Shown here piece after piece: positions 45,149 through 52,646 of a DNA stretch of 64,000 nucleotides. How positions within the stretch are numbered: position 1 is the stretch's first letter; each line of letters opens with the position of its first letter. The notes beneath the pieces were generated by a model. That model was not told where the DNA came from, did not search any database, and saw only the letters and a program-made list of their open reading frames with translations. Source of the stretch: an uncultured Erwinia sp. (GTDB taxonomy: Bacteria > Pseudomonadota > Gammaproteobacteria > Enterobacterales > Enterobacteriaceae); contig CAMIKG010000010.1 in assembly GCA_946221915.1 (NCBI GenBank), positions 42,502 through 106,501 on the forward strand. The letters run 5' to 3'. A program made the translations under genes and the position numbers.

Positions 45149-46644
45149 TATTCAGTCTCCTCGTTGTATTGCAGGCGGAATTGGTTAACCACGGCAAACA
45201 CGCGCAGCTGGTTAACGTAGTCTGGCGGGAATAACACATCCAGCCGGTTTGGGTTGGCGCTGTTGCGTTCAACCACCAGGTACTGCTTAAACAGCTCGAA
45301 ATTCTCCACGATGCCCGCACGCTCCAGGCTGCGATACAGCGCGCACAGCTCACCTTTCACCACCGCAGGAGTGACAATCGCCTGACCGGGGCCGAAGCGC
45401 GTACCGTCATTCGCCAGCTTGTGGCGCGGGTATTTGCTGGTGATCACGCTCTTCATCTGACGCAGCACATACGCGCTGGTGTGCAGCGTTTCGCTGTCCA
45501 GATAGCTGTTATCCGCCACGCCGTAGCTGTTGGTCTGATAAGTGGTGATATCACGCTGAATACGCAGCACGCCGTTTTCGGCATAGGCGGTGGCAATGCC
45601 GTGGCTCAGCAGCGACTGCTGTTCGGTCAGGGTAAAGCGGCTGCCTGCTGGCGCCGGTAAGGCACCGTTCAGTTCACCGGTCTGGGTCGGACGTGCCGGA
45701 TCGTTACGGATAAACACCGCATTACGCGCCGTGCGCAGCGCCACCAGCTCATCGGTGCTGGTCTGAATCGCCGTTTCATAGCCCGCCACGCTGATATGCT
45801 GCTTGTTCTGCGTGTCGCCAAACGCCACCAGATCCGACAGCGAGCCACGCTTCGCGGTGTAGACATGGCCGTACAGCTGACGCGCATAGCTCCAGCGGCC
45901 GGTTGCGTCGTTCATTTCCAGCGCCAGGGTTTCCAGCGAAGCGGAATCGCTGAACGGCAGTGCGATAAAATCAAACGCTTCATCGCCCATCGCCGCCACT
46001 GCCGCCGCCAGCTCCGGTGCGCCAGTACCGCCGGACATCGCGCCAATCGCCACAGCGATGCCGTCCGGCGTGCTTTCGCCACCGACGGTGCCGTAGTAGT
46101 TCAGCGCCAGCGGGATATCGTTGCCGGTTAAGCCTTTATGACGCGCCGTCAGGGTGATGACACCCGCTTCCGCCGCCGCGGTAACCGGCAGATCGACATT
46201 CGCGTTGATCGCCGCCGCCAGCGTGGTCGCTACCGCCGACGCACTGTCGCCCGTCGCCACAGCGCCCTGAACGCGCTCGACACCGATATACAGGCTCAGA
46301 TTTCCCGACGCCTGCGCGGTGCCGGTGATGGTCAGGGTGCCGCTGGCGGTGGCGCCTGTGGGTTCATCCACCGCAATCACCCACACTTCACCAAACGGGT
46401 CGACGTTACGATAGCGACTGACCATACGCGCCAGCTGGCTGCCACGTCCGGCCACTTTGCCCGCCAGCGCTGCCGAAGGCATGATGGTGAGGGTGTTTTT
46501 GGCGATGGTGCTGTCGGCGCTGGCATAACCCATCAGCAGTGCGGGCGCACTGTCGGCGGTGGTGCTGGCCTTGCTGTTATCCATTTCGGCCCAGAACAGC
46601 GGGACACGAATATCCGAGGGAATTGCAGAGAAACTAATGGTCAT
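45148..46644 (-). CDS. Contractile tail sheath protein (Mu gp39)
   Basis: 498 aa. The N-terminus MTISFSAIPSDIRVPLFWAE, the repeated beta-rich middle and the C-terminal LYRSLERAGIVENFELFKQYLVVERN, LDVLFPPDYVNQLRVFAVVNQFRLQY are characteristic of Mu-like sheaths. Its presence makes the particle R-type (contractile). It overlaps DUF2635 in TAATG. Confidence 0.94.
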   Translation of the reverse strand: MTISFSAIPSDIRVPLFWAEMDNSKASTTADSAPALLMGYASADSTIAKNTLTIMPSAALAGKVAGRGSQLARMVSRYRNVDPFGEVWVIAVDEPTGATASGTLTITGTAQASGNLSLYIGVERVQGAVATGDSASAVATTLAAAINANVDLPVTAAAEAGVITLTARHKGLTGNDIPLALNYYGTVGGESTPDGIAVAIGAMSGGTGAPELAAAVAAMGDEAFDFIALPFSDSASLETLALEMNDATGRWSYARQLYGHVYTAKRGSLSDLVAFGDTQNKQHISVAGYETAIQTSTDELVALRTARNAVFIRNDPARPTQTGELNGALPAPAGSRFTLTEQQSLLSHGIATAYAENGVLRIQRDITTYQTNSYGVADNSYLDSETLHTSAYVLRQMKSVITSKYPRHKLANDGTRFGPGQAIVTPAVVKGELCALYRSLERAGIVENFELFKQYLVVERNSANPNRLDVLFPPDYVNQLRVFAVVNQFRLQYNEETE

Positions 46645-46832
46645 TACTCGACACCTTCATTTTTGGCGTCAGCACTGACGGCGTGGGCCGCTGCGCTGAC
46701 TGCTTCGACATCCCCGTCCGCAATGCGACGGAGCCAGTAGACACTGAGTTCGACGTTTCGCCCGGCAGCAGGCAAAAGGTCACCGCGGACCGGGTCGGGA
46801 ACCGACCGTCCGGGTTTGGGTTGCAGATGCAT
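46644..46832 (-). CDS. DUF2635 small tail protein (Mu gp38)
   Basis: 62 aa (LQPKPGRSVPDPVRGDLLPA, VELSVYWLRRIADGDVE). A conserved small protein always found just before the sheath gene in Mu-like tails. The function is unknown; it is probably a tail completion or regulatory subunit. Confidence 0.88.
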   Translation of the reverse strand: MHLQPKPGRSVPDPVRGDLLPAAGRNVELSVYWLRRIADGDVEAVSAAAHAVSADAKNEGVE

Positions 46833-46836
46833 AAAT

Positions 46837-47400
46837 TTACTCGCTGAAAGTGATCTGGCTGTGGTGTTCAGTCAGGTTATCCGGGCCATTGCCCGGCGAC
46901 AGAGTGTTGATATCAATGGCAATAGTGCGCAGATCGTCCAGTTGCGCCATTTCCGCCGCAATGCGGCTGTCATCGGCGCTGAGGGTGCGCTGGCGGCTGA
47001 AGGTAAACTGGTAAGCAATCCGTGCACTGTCTGCCTCCAGCAGCTGCCCGGCGCTGTACACCAGCACCTCGCCATTCTCCGTTTCCGGGTTAAAACCGAG
47101 CAGCGCCAGCCATAGCTCACTGCGCAGTGCATCGATCGTGTCCAGCGCTGCACCCGACGCCAGGCTCTCCGCCGTGCAGCTGGTCACGACGATCACAGAA
47201 AACCCTTCGCCCAGCGTTTGCCAGTAATCGGTTTGCGACTGCTGTTGTGCAGGCTGATCCGCAGCCGGGATGACATACGCCACAGGCAATGTCGCCGGGG
47301 CGAGATCGCTGAGCGGGGGAATAACGGCCGCGCCCTGCACCCGCTGACTCAACGAAGGGCAACGGGCGCGCAGCGCGGCGATAATCGGGGTTAGCTTCAC
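46837..47400 (-). CDS. Mu gp37-like tail protein (DUF1834 family)
   Basis: 187 aa with GTG start at 47400, supported by AGAGGAGG 8 bp upstream; the longer frame from 47436 lacks a ribosome site. Features such as LTPIIAALRARCPSLSQRV and a C-terminal NLTEHHSQITF match the Mu gp37 type, a probable tail terminator or completion protein. It is the first structural gene after the lysis cassette. Confidence 0.82.
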   Translation of the reverse strand: MKLTPIIAALRARCPSLSQRVQGAAVIPPLSDLAPATLPVAYVIPAADQPAQQQSQTDYWQTLGEGFSVIVVTSCTAESLASGAALDTIDALRSELWLALLGFNPETENGEVLVYSAGQLLEADSARIAYQFTFSRQRTLSADDSRIAAEMAQLDDLRTIAIDINTLSPGNGPDNLTEHHSQITFSE

Positions 47401-47443
47401 ATTTGATTCCTCCTCTGATGAGCAAATCTCGCGCACGAGATAG

Positions 47444-47917
47444 TTACTTCAGGCACTGTTCACGCACATAAGTCTGCAGGCCGCTCAGTTGCTTGCTGAT
47501 GGTGGCGATGCGCTCGCGGAGGGTGAAATAATCCCGTTGAGCGGCGTCAGTAAGTCGGGCGCTGGCTGCATCATCCACGCCGGTGGCGCGGGAGGCGTCT
47601 GCCGCTGCGTGGCAGGTGGCGTTGAGGCGCAGCCGCTGATGGCCAGCAGCCACATCGCGCTGCAGCTGATCAATCGTCGTTTTGGCATCGGCCAGTTCTC
47701 CGCTGTATTTGCTGTCCAGTGCGGCAACGTCGCGCTGGCGGGTTTGCATTTCGTTAATCGCGTCCTGCGCCAGTTTGAGCGCATTTTCCGCCCGGTCGGC
47801 GCGCCGCTGCTCGTCATGCGCCTGGCCGTAATAGCAGACGCATAACAGCAGCAGCACACCGGTCAGCACGCTGCGCCAGTGATCTTTCAGCCAGCTAACG
47901 ACAAGCCATCCAGACAT
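47444..47917 (-). CDS. Rz-like inner-membrane spanin
   Basis: 157 aa from ATG 47917. An N-terminal membrane anchor (WRSVLTGVLLLLCVCYYGQA) is followed by a long periplasmic coiled coil (RADRAENALKLAQDAINEMQ, LADAKTTIDQLQRDV) and a C-terminal Cys. This is the i-spanin arrangement. It overlaps the endolysin gene by 31 bp and encloses Rz1 in another frame. Spanins disrupt the outer membrane at lysis. Confidence 0.88.
   Translation of the reverse strand: MSGWLVVSWLKDHWRSVLTGVLLLLCVCYYGQAHDEQRRADRAENALKLAQDAINEMQTRQRDVAALDSKYSGELADAKTTIDQLQRDVAAGHQRLRLNATCHAAADASRATGVDDAASARLTDAAQRDYFTLRERIATISKQLSGLQTYVREQCLK
47485..47688 (-). CDS. Rz1-like outer-membrane lipoprotein spanin, nested in Rz
   Basis: 67 aa in a different frame inside Rz. 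MPKRRLISCSAMWLLAISGC is a lipoprotein signal with lipobox LAISG-C. The mature part is Pro-rich (STPPATQRQTPPAPPAWMM). This nested Rz/Rz1 layout is classical for lambda and P2-like lysis cassettes. Start chosen as the Met before the Lys-Arg-Arg of the signal peptide. Confidence 0.85.
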   Translation of the reverse strand: MPKRRLISCSAMWLLAISGCASTPPATQRQTPPAPPAWMMQPAPDLLTPLNGIISPSASASPPSASN

Positions 47918-48414
47918 AACGCTTGCTCCTTTTCGGCACGCGCGACCAGACCTGGCAACACGCGTCCGCCACCGTAGATCCAGCGCGGGAACTGCTGGCA
48001 CGCCAGTTCAAGCTGTCCGCTGCGCAGTAAACGGAACAGCTGCGAACCGCGCAGATTGCCGCAGCCTGCGCGGAAAGTGACGGATGTCGCCGCGCTAAAC
48101 GCGTTATCCGGCAAGCGGCGGCCACTGGCGTAGCGATTGACACAGTTTTCGGCATCCAGAATATTGTTCTGCCAGTCGGCGGCGATCTGTGCGTCAGTTT
48201 TTACGCTGCCCGCCACCACGCCGTGGGTATTGCCGATACCATCAGTGAGTACGCCTGCCGGACAGATATAAGGTGAGCGGCGGCAGGCTTCGGCATTGCC
48301 AATCAGCTCCAGCCCGCGCTGATTAGTGCGCACTTCACCATTCGCCAGCACGATGGCGATAATCGCCGATACCGCGCATATCGCCGCCGCCCCGGCTTTT
48401 TTTCGTAGTGCCAT
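47887..48414 (-). CDS. SAR endolysin, GH24 lysozyme (R21/P1 Lyz type)
   Basis: 175 aa. An N-terminal weakly hydrophobic signal-anchor-release helix (AAAICAVSAIIAIVLANGEV) replaces a cleaved signal. The catalytic triad follows the E-8-C-5-T spacing: E43, C52 and T58 in AEACRRSPYICPAGVLTDGIG. The Cys variant at the second position is known from P1 Lyz. It degrades peptidoglycan after release from the membrane. It lies 2 bp after the holin gene. Confidence 0.9.
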   Translation of the reverse strand: MALRKKAGAAAICAVSAIIAIVLANGEVRTNQRGLELIGNAEACRRSPYICPAGVLTDGIGNTHGVVAGSVKTDAQIAADWQNNILDAENCVNRYASGRRLPDNAFSAATSVTFRAGCGNLRGSQLFRLLRSGQLELACQQFPRWIYGGGRVLPGLVARAEKEQALCLDGLSLAG

Positions 48415-48416
48415 GT

Positions 48417-48659
48417 TTACTCATCCTCAGGCGGGTTAATCACGCAGCCGCGCTCTAATGCATTTTCATAGGCGCGGGTCTGGCGATGTTTAAAATAGAG
48501 ATTGGTGATATAGGTAGCGATACCGATCACAATGCCACTCAGTAATGCGATCAAATTCCAGTCAAGGCCGTGCAGCCATTCGAACATGCCGCTGGCGCCG
48601 CTGCAGATCAGGCCGCCCGAGGTGCAGTAGGTAGCGGCCGATGCGATTTTGTCAGGCAT
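48417..48659 (-). CDS. Phage holin (class II/III small holin)
   Basis: 80 aa with one strong helix (WNLIALLSGIVIGIATYITNLYF) after a weakly hydrophobic N-terminal segment, and a charged tail. It resembles holins of P2-like and lambdoid phages that trigger SAR endolysin release. AAGGG lies 8 bp before ATG 48659. It is the first gene of the lysis/tail operon. Confidence 0.83.
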   Translation of the reverse strand: MPDKIASAATYCTSGGLICSGASGMFEWLHGLDWNLIALLSGIVIGIATYITNLYFKHRQTRAYENALERGCVINPPEDE

Positions 48660-48787
48660 AGAGTCAACCCTTCGTCACCACCGCGGAAACCGGGTGTGCT
48701 GCTTGTCGTCGTAAAAGGATAACGTCGCCCCACTGCTACGGAGATAACAGAAGGTATGTTGTGGTAATTAGCAGGGGGCGAAAACGA

Positions 48788-48811
48788 AAAAAGCCGCAAT
48801 ATGCGGCTTTA
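48788..48811 (-). terminator. Terminator facing the holin gene
   Basis: On the minus strand AAAGCCGCA-TAT-TGCGGCTTT followed by TTTCG forms a 9-bp perfect stem with a T-run. It lies 129 bp upstream of the holin start. It would stop transcription entering the tail operon unless an antiterminator acts. Confidence 0.8.
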
Positions 48812-48929
48812 ATATTCATGTACAGGCTGGCAGAAATACCGAACCTCAACCGTGGTGAATCACTGTGTGAAGTGACCACTTTTTCATATTACCAGGGTAA
48901 CTGCGTAACGCACGAATCGCAGATAATAA

Positions 48930-48956
48930 AAAACCCCGCCGCAGTGGCAGGGTTTT
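48930..48956 (-). terminator. Terminator inside repeat unit 1
   Basis: On the minus strand a stem AAAACCC-UGCC / GGC-GGGGUUUU with a G-U pair is followed by a T-run. The plus-strand version has a C-A mismatch, so the structure is best formed by leftward transcripts heading for the holin gene. Confidence 0.7.
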
Positions 48957-49054
48957 ATTTCAGGTGGTTAATGCTAATCACCACTGTTACCACATTAACC
49001 CGTTAACTGCGTAACGCACGAATCGCGGGTAATAAAAACACCACCGTAGTGGCC

Positions 49055-49150
49055 TAATGCTTGTCAGTTAAGCATTTTACTGTACTGTGCCCGCGCTGCC
49101 TGACTGTTTCTCCGGTCTGGCTGGTCCTCGCGCCGCGCTGCGCGAGGACC
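49055..49150. repeat. Dispersed repeat, copy A
   Basis: TAATGC..GTCAGTTAAGCATTTTACTGT followed by a GC-rich part is nearly identical to 63778-63877. It ends with a 10-bp perfect hairpin GGTCCTCGCG/CGCGAGGACC (49123-49150). It appears inserted into the 106-bp repeat array between units 2 and 3. No coding potential. Confidence 0.8.
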
Positions 49151-49344
49151 GCCCTTACGCAGCAGAGGTTGTGACCCCCGTCACGAACACCACAGCGAAA
49201 AAATACAGAACTGCTCCCTGCCTGACTCCTTCAACTGACCAGCATTACCACACTGGCAGGGTTTTATCTTCGGTGGTTGCGGTTAATTACCACTATGACC
49301 AGATTAACCCGCAAACTGCGTAACGCACGAATCGCGGGCAATAA

Positions 49345-49371
49345 AAAACCCCGCCACACTGGCAGGGTTTT
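49345..49371 (-). terminator. Terminator inside repeat unit 3
   Basis: Minus-strand AAAACCCTGCCA-GTG-TGGCGGGGTTTT is a 12-bp stem with one G-U pair, then TT. It is about 66 bp past the stop of the fumarate-reductase-like gene and would terminate it. Confidence 0.8.
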
Positions 49372-49437
49372 TATTACGCGTGGTAGCTGTCAATCACCAC
49401 TGTTACCATAATAGCCACTACGCTGCGTAACGCACGA

Positions 49438-52224
49438 CTACTTCGCGTCTGCGCGTGCAAAGGCCGCCGCATTACGCCCTGCCAGAATGCCGAAGATAAT
49501 GATATCCGCCACCGCATTACCACCGATACGGTTCGCGCCGTGGATACCCCCCACCACTTCCCCGGCCGCCCACGCGCCGTTGATCACCTGTTTCTGCGCA
49601 TCGAGCACCGCCGTATCGGTATTAATGGTGACGCCACCCATGGTGTGATGCACGCCAGGGGCAACACGGATGGCATAGAACGGGGCCTGGTTCAGCGGAT
49701 GACGCAGCGCCGTCTTACGACCAAAATCTTCATCATTCTGCTTTTCGACAAACAGGTTATAGCGCTCCAGCGTGGCGAGCAGCGCATGGTGATCCATATT
49801 CAGCTTCACCGCCAGCTCCTGCGGTGACGCCGCGCTGATCACAAAGCCTTTGGCGATATACTCATCCGCCGCTTTGTTGTTGAGCCGCACCTGCTCGTCA
49901 AAGATCACCCAGGCACTTTTCTCCGGCAGGGCAATAATCTCTGCCGACACTTTGTCGCGGGTTTCCATCTCGTTATAAAAACGCTTACCGGCCTGGCTGA
50001 TCAGAATCGCCCCGCCGCCGCGAATCGCTTCGGAAATCAGGTAAGAAGTGGTCTGCTCCACGGTCGGGTGGATCTGGATCTCGCCCATATCCACCACATC
50101 CGCACCAATCTGCTGCAGCATAGCAATGCCGCTGCCGGTCGCACCTTTATGGTTGGTAGTAACAAAACCATCCAGTTCCGGACGGTACTTCACCACCATC
50201 TCGCGGTTGGCGCTGAAGCCGCCGGTGGCGACAATCACGCTTTTCGCATTCAGAATGCGGCTGTCATTGTACTCATCCACCACTTTCACGCCGCTGACCA
50301 CGCCATTTTCGGTGAGAATTTCAGCCACCGAGGTTTCCAGCAGCACCTCGATGTCGCGCTGGTTAATATTCTTCACCAGCCCGCTGATCAGGAAGCCGCC
50401 GACCGCCGAACGATCCGCCGGACGGTGGGTACGGTCGATGCTCATGCCACCGGTGATGGTGATATCGTTCAGTTCAATACCGTGTCCGGCCAGCCATTCC
50501 ACCGCTTCCGGCGCCAGTGCGACAAACTCACGCAGCAGAACCGGATTGTTTTTAAATTTACCGCCCTTCAGGGTTTCTTCGTAGAACAGCTCTTTGCTGT
50601 CGGCGATACCTTTCAGTTTCTGGAAACGCGTTTCTGCCGCGTTCATCCCCACCGAGGCTTTAATGGTATTACCACCAATCGTTGGCATTTTCTCAATAAT
50701 GACGACGCGCGCGCCTTCATCGTGCGCCTGAATCGCCGCCGCCAGACCGGCGCCACCGCTGCCGACCACCACCACATCATAGTTTTGCGGCGCCAGCGGA
50801 TTACCGCCCTCTTCCAGCACATGCTCTTTGCTGGACGTCGCCAGCGCGCGCGAAACGGCTTTTTTCAGCGCCTCACTTTGTGTGGTCGCGCCGGTAATGG
50901 CATCAACGTGCGGACTGTTCGCCACCAGAATGCGGCTACGCAGGCTGGCGAAGGTATCGCTGAAATCGACATCCAGCGTCTCGTCCGGCAGCAGGGTAAT
51001 ATCAGTAATACGGTCGGTATCCAGCGTAACGTTAATTTTCAGCTTCAGCGCTTCGGCTTCCACTTTCTCCTGGTAGACACCCGCTTTATATTTGCGGCCG
51101 CTGCTGCTCATATCGCGGATCATGGCGTCAACCAGTGAGAAGCGCCACAGTGGTTCCGGAATGTTCAGCGCTTCGCGGCGCGTGCTGTCAATAAACAGCT
51201 CCAGCTGTTCATTGTTGATAATACGGTCAGTCCAGTCCGGATAAGCAATACAGGCTTTGCCGACGGCCACCAGATCAAAGCCCTGCTCCAGCCCGGTTTC
51301 CGCATCACTTTTGTTGACCACGCCGCCCACGCCAATCACCGGGATTTTAGCCAGCGTTTCGGAGCACATAGCGCGATATTTGGTAATTAATGGTGTGGGA
51401 TCGCTGATGTCGACAATTGAAGGACGCAGCAGCGCCCCCACTGAAAAGTGCACATAATCCAGCCCGCGTTCGGCCAGTTTTTCCAGCAGATACATCGTGT
51501 CGTCAAAGCGGATGCCCGGCTCTTCAATCTCTTCGGGCGAGAAGCGATAGCCGATAATAAATGAGGCATGGGCGAAGCGCTGCGCCATCTTATGGGTAAT
51601 ATCCAGCACCGCCAGCGGGAAACGGGCGCGGTTATCACGGCTGCCGCCCCACTGATCATCACGCTGGTTGGAGTTCGGCGAGTAGAACTGCTGGATCAGA
51701 TAAGTATTGGCGCCATGGATCTCGACGCCGTCAAATCCGGCTTTGATCGCGCGGTTCACCGCATCACCAAATTTGGTGATCATTACCTCAACTTCTTCAC
51801 CGGTCAGCGCCTGCGGCGTGGTGGCTCCCACACGCGGCGCAGCAATCGCGCTGGGCGCGACCGGCGTTCTGCCGCCAATCAGCTCCGGTTCCACCATTCT
51901 GCCGCCGTGATAAATTTGCAGAATTGCCGTGGAACCTTTCGACTTAATGGCGTCAGCAATTTTCTTCAGGCCCGGTATTTTGTTATCGCTGTCAATGGCA
52001 ATCGCCCCCGGAAAGGCAGGTCCTTTGGGATCGATAAAGCAGCATTCAACAATTACAGTGCCAATACTGCCTGCGCGGTCACGATAATATTCCACTAAAT
52101 CGCTGGGCACCGAGCCATCATAAAAACCGGTACAGGTGGTCATCGGCGCCATCAGCAAACGGTTTTTCAGCACCGCACCGTTCGGCAACGTGAGGGGATT
52201 CAGGAGCGGGGTGAGCGTGTTCAT
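49438..52224 (-). CDS. Three-domain NADH-dependent fumarate-reductase-like flavoprotein
   Basis: 928 aa: an OYE-like NADH:flavin oxidoreductase domain (1-350; IHGANTYLIQQFYSPNSNQR), an FMN_bind domain (about 365-450) with ApbE flavinylation motif DAITGATT, and a FAD_binding_2 domain (about 470-925; VVVGSGGAGLAAA, GVHHTMGG, HGANRIGGNAVAD). This order matches soluble NADH:fumarate reductases of Klebsiella and related acrylate/urocanate-type reductases. There is no signal peptide, so it is cytoplasmic. ATG 52224 is chosen (GGAG 9 bp before). It is divergent from a dicarboxylate antiporter gene, which suits anaerobic fumarate respiration. No apbE gene is in the window. Confidence 0.9.
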   Translation of the reverse strand: MNTLTPLLNPLTLPNGAVLKNRLLMAPMTTCTGFYDGSVPSDLVEYYRDRAGSIGTVIVECCFIDPKGPAFPGAIAIDSDNKIPGLKKIADAIKSKGSTAILQIYHGGRMVEPELIGGRTPVAPSAIAAPRVGATTPQALTGEEVEVMITKFGDAVNRAIKAGFDGVEIHGANTYLIQQFYSPNSNQRDDQWGGSRDNRARFPLAVLDITHKMAQRFAHASFIIGYRFSPEEIEEPGIRFDDTMYLLEKLAERGLDYVHFSVGALLRPSIVDISDPTPLITKYRAMCSETLAKIPVIGVGGVVNKSDAETGLEQGFDLVAVGKACIAYPDWTDRIINNEQLELFIDSTRREALNIPEPLWRFSLVDAMIRDMSSSGRKYKAGVYQEKVEAEALKLKINVTLDTDRITDITLLPDETLDVDFSDTFASLRSRILVANSPHVDAITGATTQSEALKKAVSRALATSSKEHVLEEGGNPLAPQNYDVVVVGSGGAGLAAAIQAHDEGARVVIIEKMPTIGGNTIKASVGMNAAETRFQKLKGIADSKELFYEETLKGGKFKNNPVLLREFVALAPEAVEWLAGHGIELNDITITGGMSIDRTHRPADRSAVGGFLISGLVKNINQRDIEVLLETSVAEILTENGVVSGVKVVDEYNDSRILNAKSVIVATGGFSANREMVVKYRPELDGFVTTNHKGATGSGIAMLQQIGADVVDMGEIQIHPTVEQTTSYLISEAIRGGGAILISQAGKRFYNEMETRDKVSAEIIALPEKSAWVIFDEQVRLNNKAADEYIAKGFVISAASPQELAVKLNMDHHALLATLERYNLFVEKQNDEDFGRKTALRHPLNQAPFYAIRVAPGVHHTMGGVTINTDTAVLDAQKQVINGAWAAGEVVGGIHGANRIGGNAVADIIIFGILAGRNAAAFARADAK

Positions 52225-52646
52225 AGTGATCAACTCCGGGATGAAAGGTTAATACCGTCGGAACTGTTAATTGCTGTTGAGTTAAATAAACGGACAGCCG
52301 GCAGTGGCACAGCCATTATTCACACCCGCAATCCTTGCATTACACTCATGAATCAACGCAATATTTTATTTTTTTCGCTCCAGCAGGCTCCTGAAGTTTC
52401 AGTGAGGATGGCACGGAAATCAACCCTGTAAACTGTGCGCCTATAAGCGAAGCGCGGGGGAATAAATAATCGGCTAATTGCTGGAATTACAGGCATATCC
52501 GTTTACTATAGGTGTGATAAAGTATTTTAAAGTGAACAAATAATGCGCTTCAGCTTCCCCAGCGAAACAGAAAAATAGCGCACCATTTATGTCGGACGCC
52601 CGGCCGAAACACGCAAACGAATTCTCAATAACGTGCAGAAAATATT
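52225..52646. promoter_or_regulatory. Divergent promoter region for reductase and antiporter
   Basis: 422-bp AT-rich region between divergent genes. Both must be transcribed from here, consistent with joint control. I found no confident FNR, CRP or two-component operator. No gene is seen. Confidence 0.5.

Larger units (their letters stand above)
34622..48659 (-). mobile_element. Phage-tail-like bacteriocin (R-type tailocin) cluster, Mu-type
   Basis: All genes are on the minus strand in one block: holin, SAR endolysin, Rz/Rz1, gp37, DUF2635, sheath, tube, frameshifted chaperone, tape measure, DNA-circularisation-type protein, hub, spike, gp46, gp47, gp48, fibre, assembly chaperone, second fibre and a small end protein. 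The order is that of Mu genes 37-49. No portal, capsid, terminase, transposase, integrase or replication gene is present, and lysis genes abut tail genes directly. This is the gene content of a contractile tailocin rather than a viable prophage. Identification is by gene content. Confidence 0.85.
48899..49437. repeat. Degenerate 106-bp tandem repeats upstream of the lysis genes
   Basis: The core AACTGCGTAACGCACGAATC recurs at 48899, 49005 and 49314, with a truncated copy at 49422-49437. Spacings are 106, 309 and 108 bp; the 309 is one unit plus about 200 bp of inserted sequence. Each unit also carries a terminator-like CCCCGCC...TGGCAGGG hairpin and an AATCACCACT-type spacer. The last copy runs to the stop codon of the fumarate-reductase-like gene. 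No protein is encoded in 48660-49437. Confidence 0.85.

Noticed and set aside
34622..48659. Intact Mu-like prophage
   Set aside because: No transposase A/B genes, head, portal or terminase are found, and no terminal dinucleotide ends could be identified.
48899..49437. CRISPR-like periodic repeats
   Set aside because: Units are about 106 bp with degenerate spacing, hairpins are terminators, and no cas genes are present.
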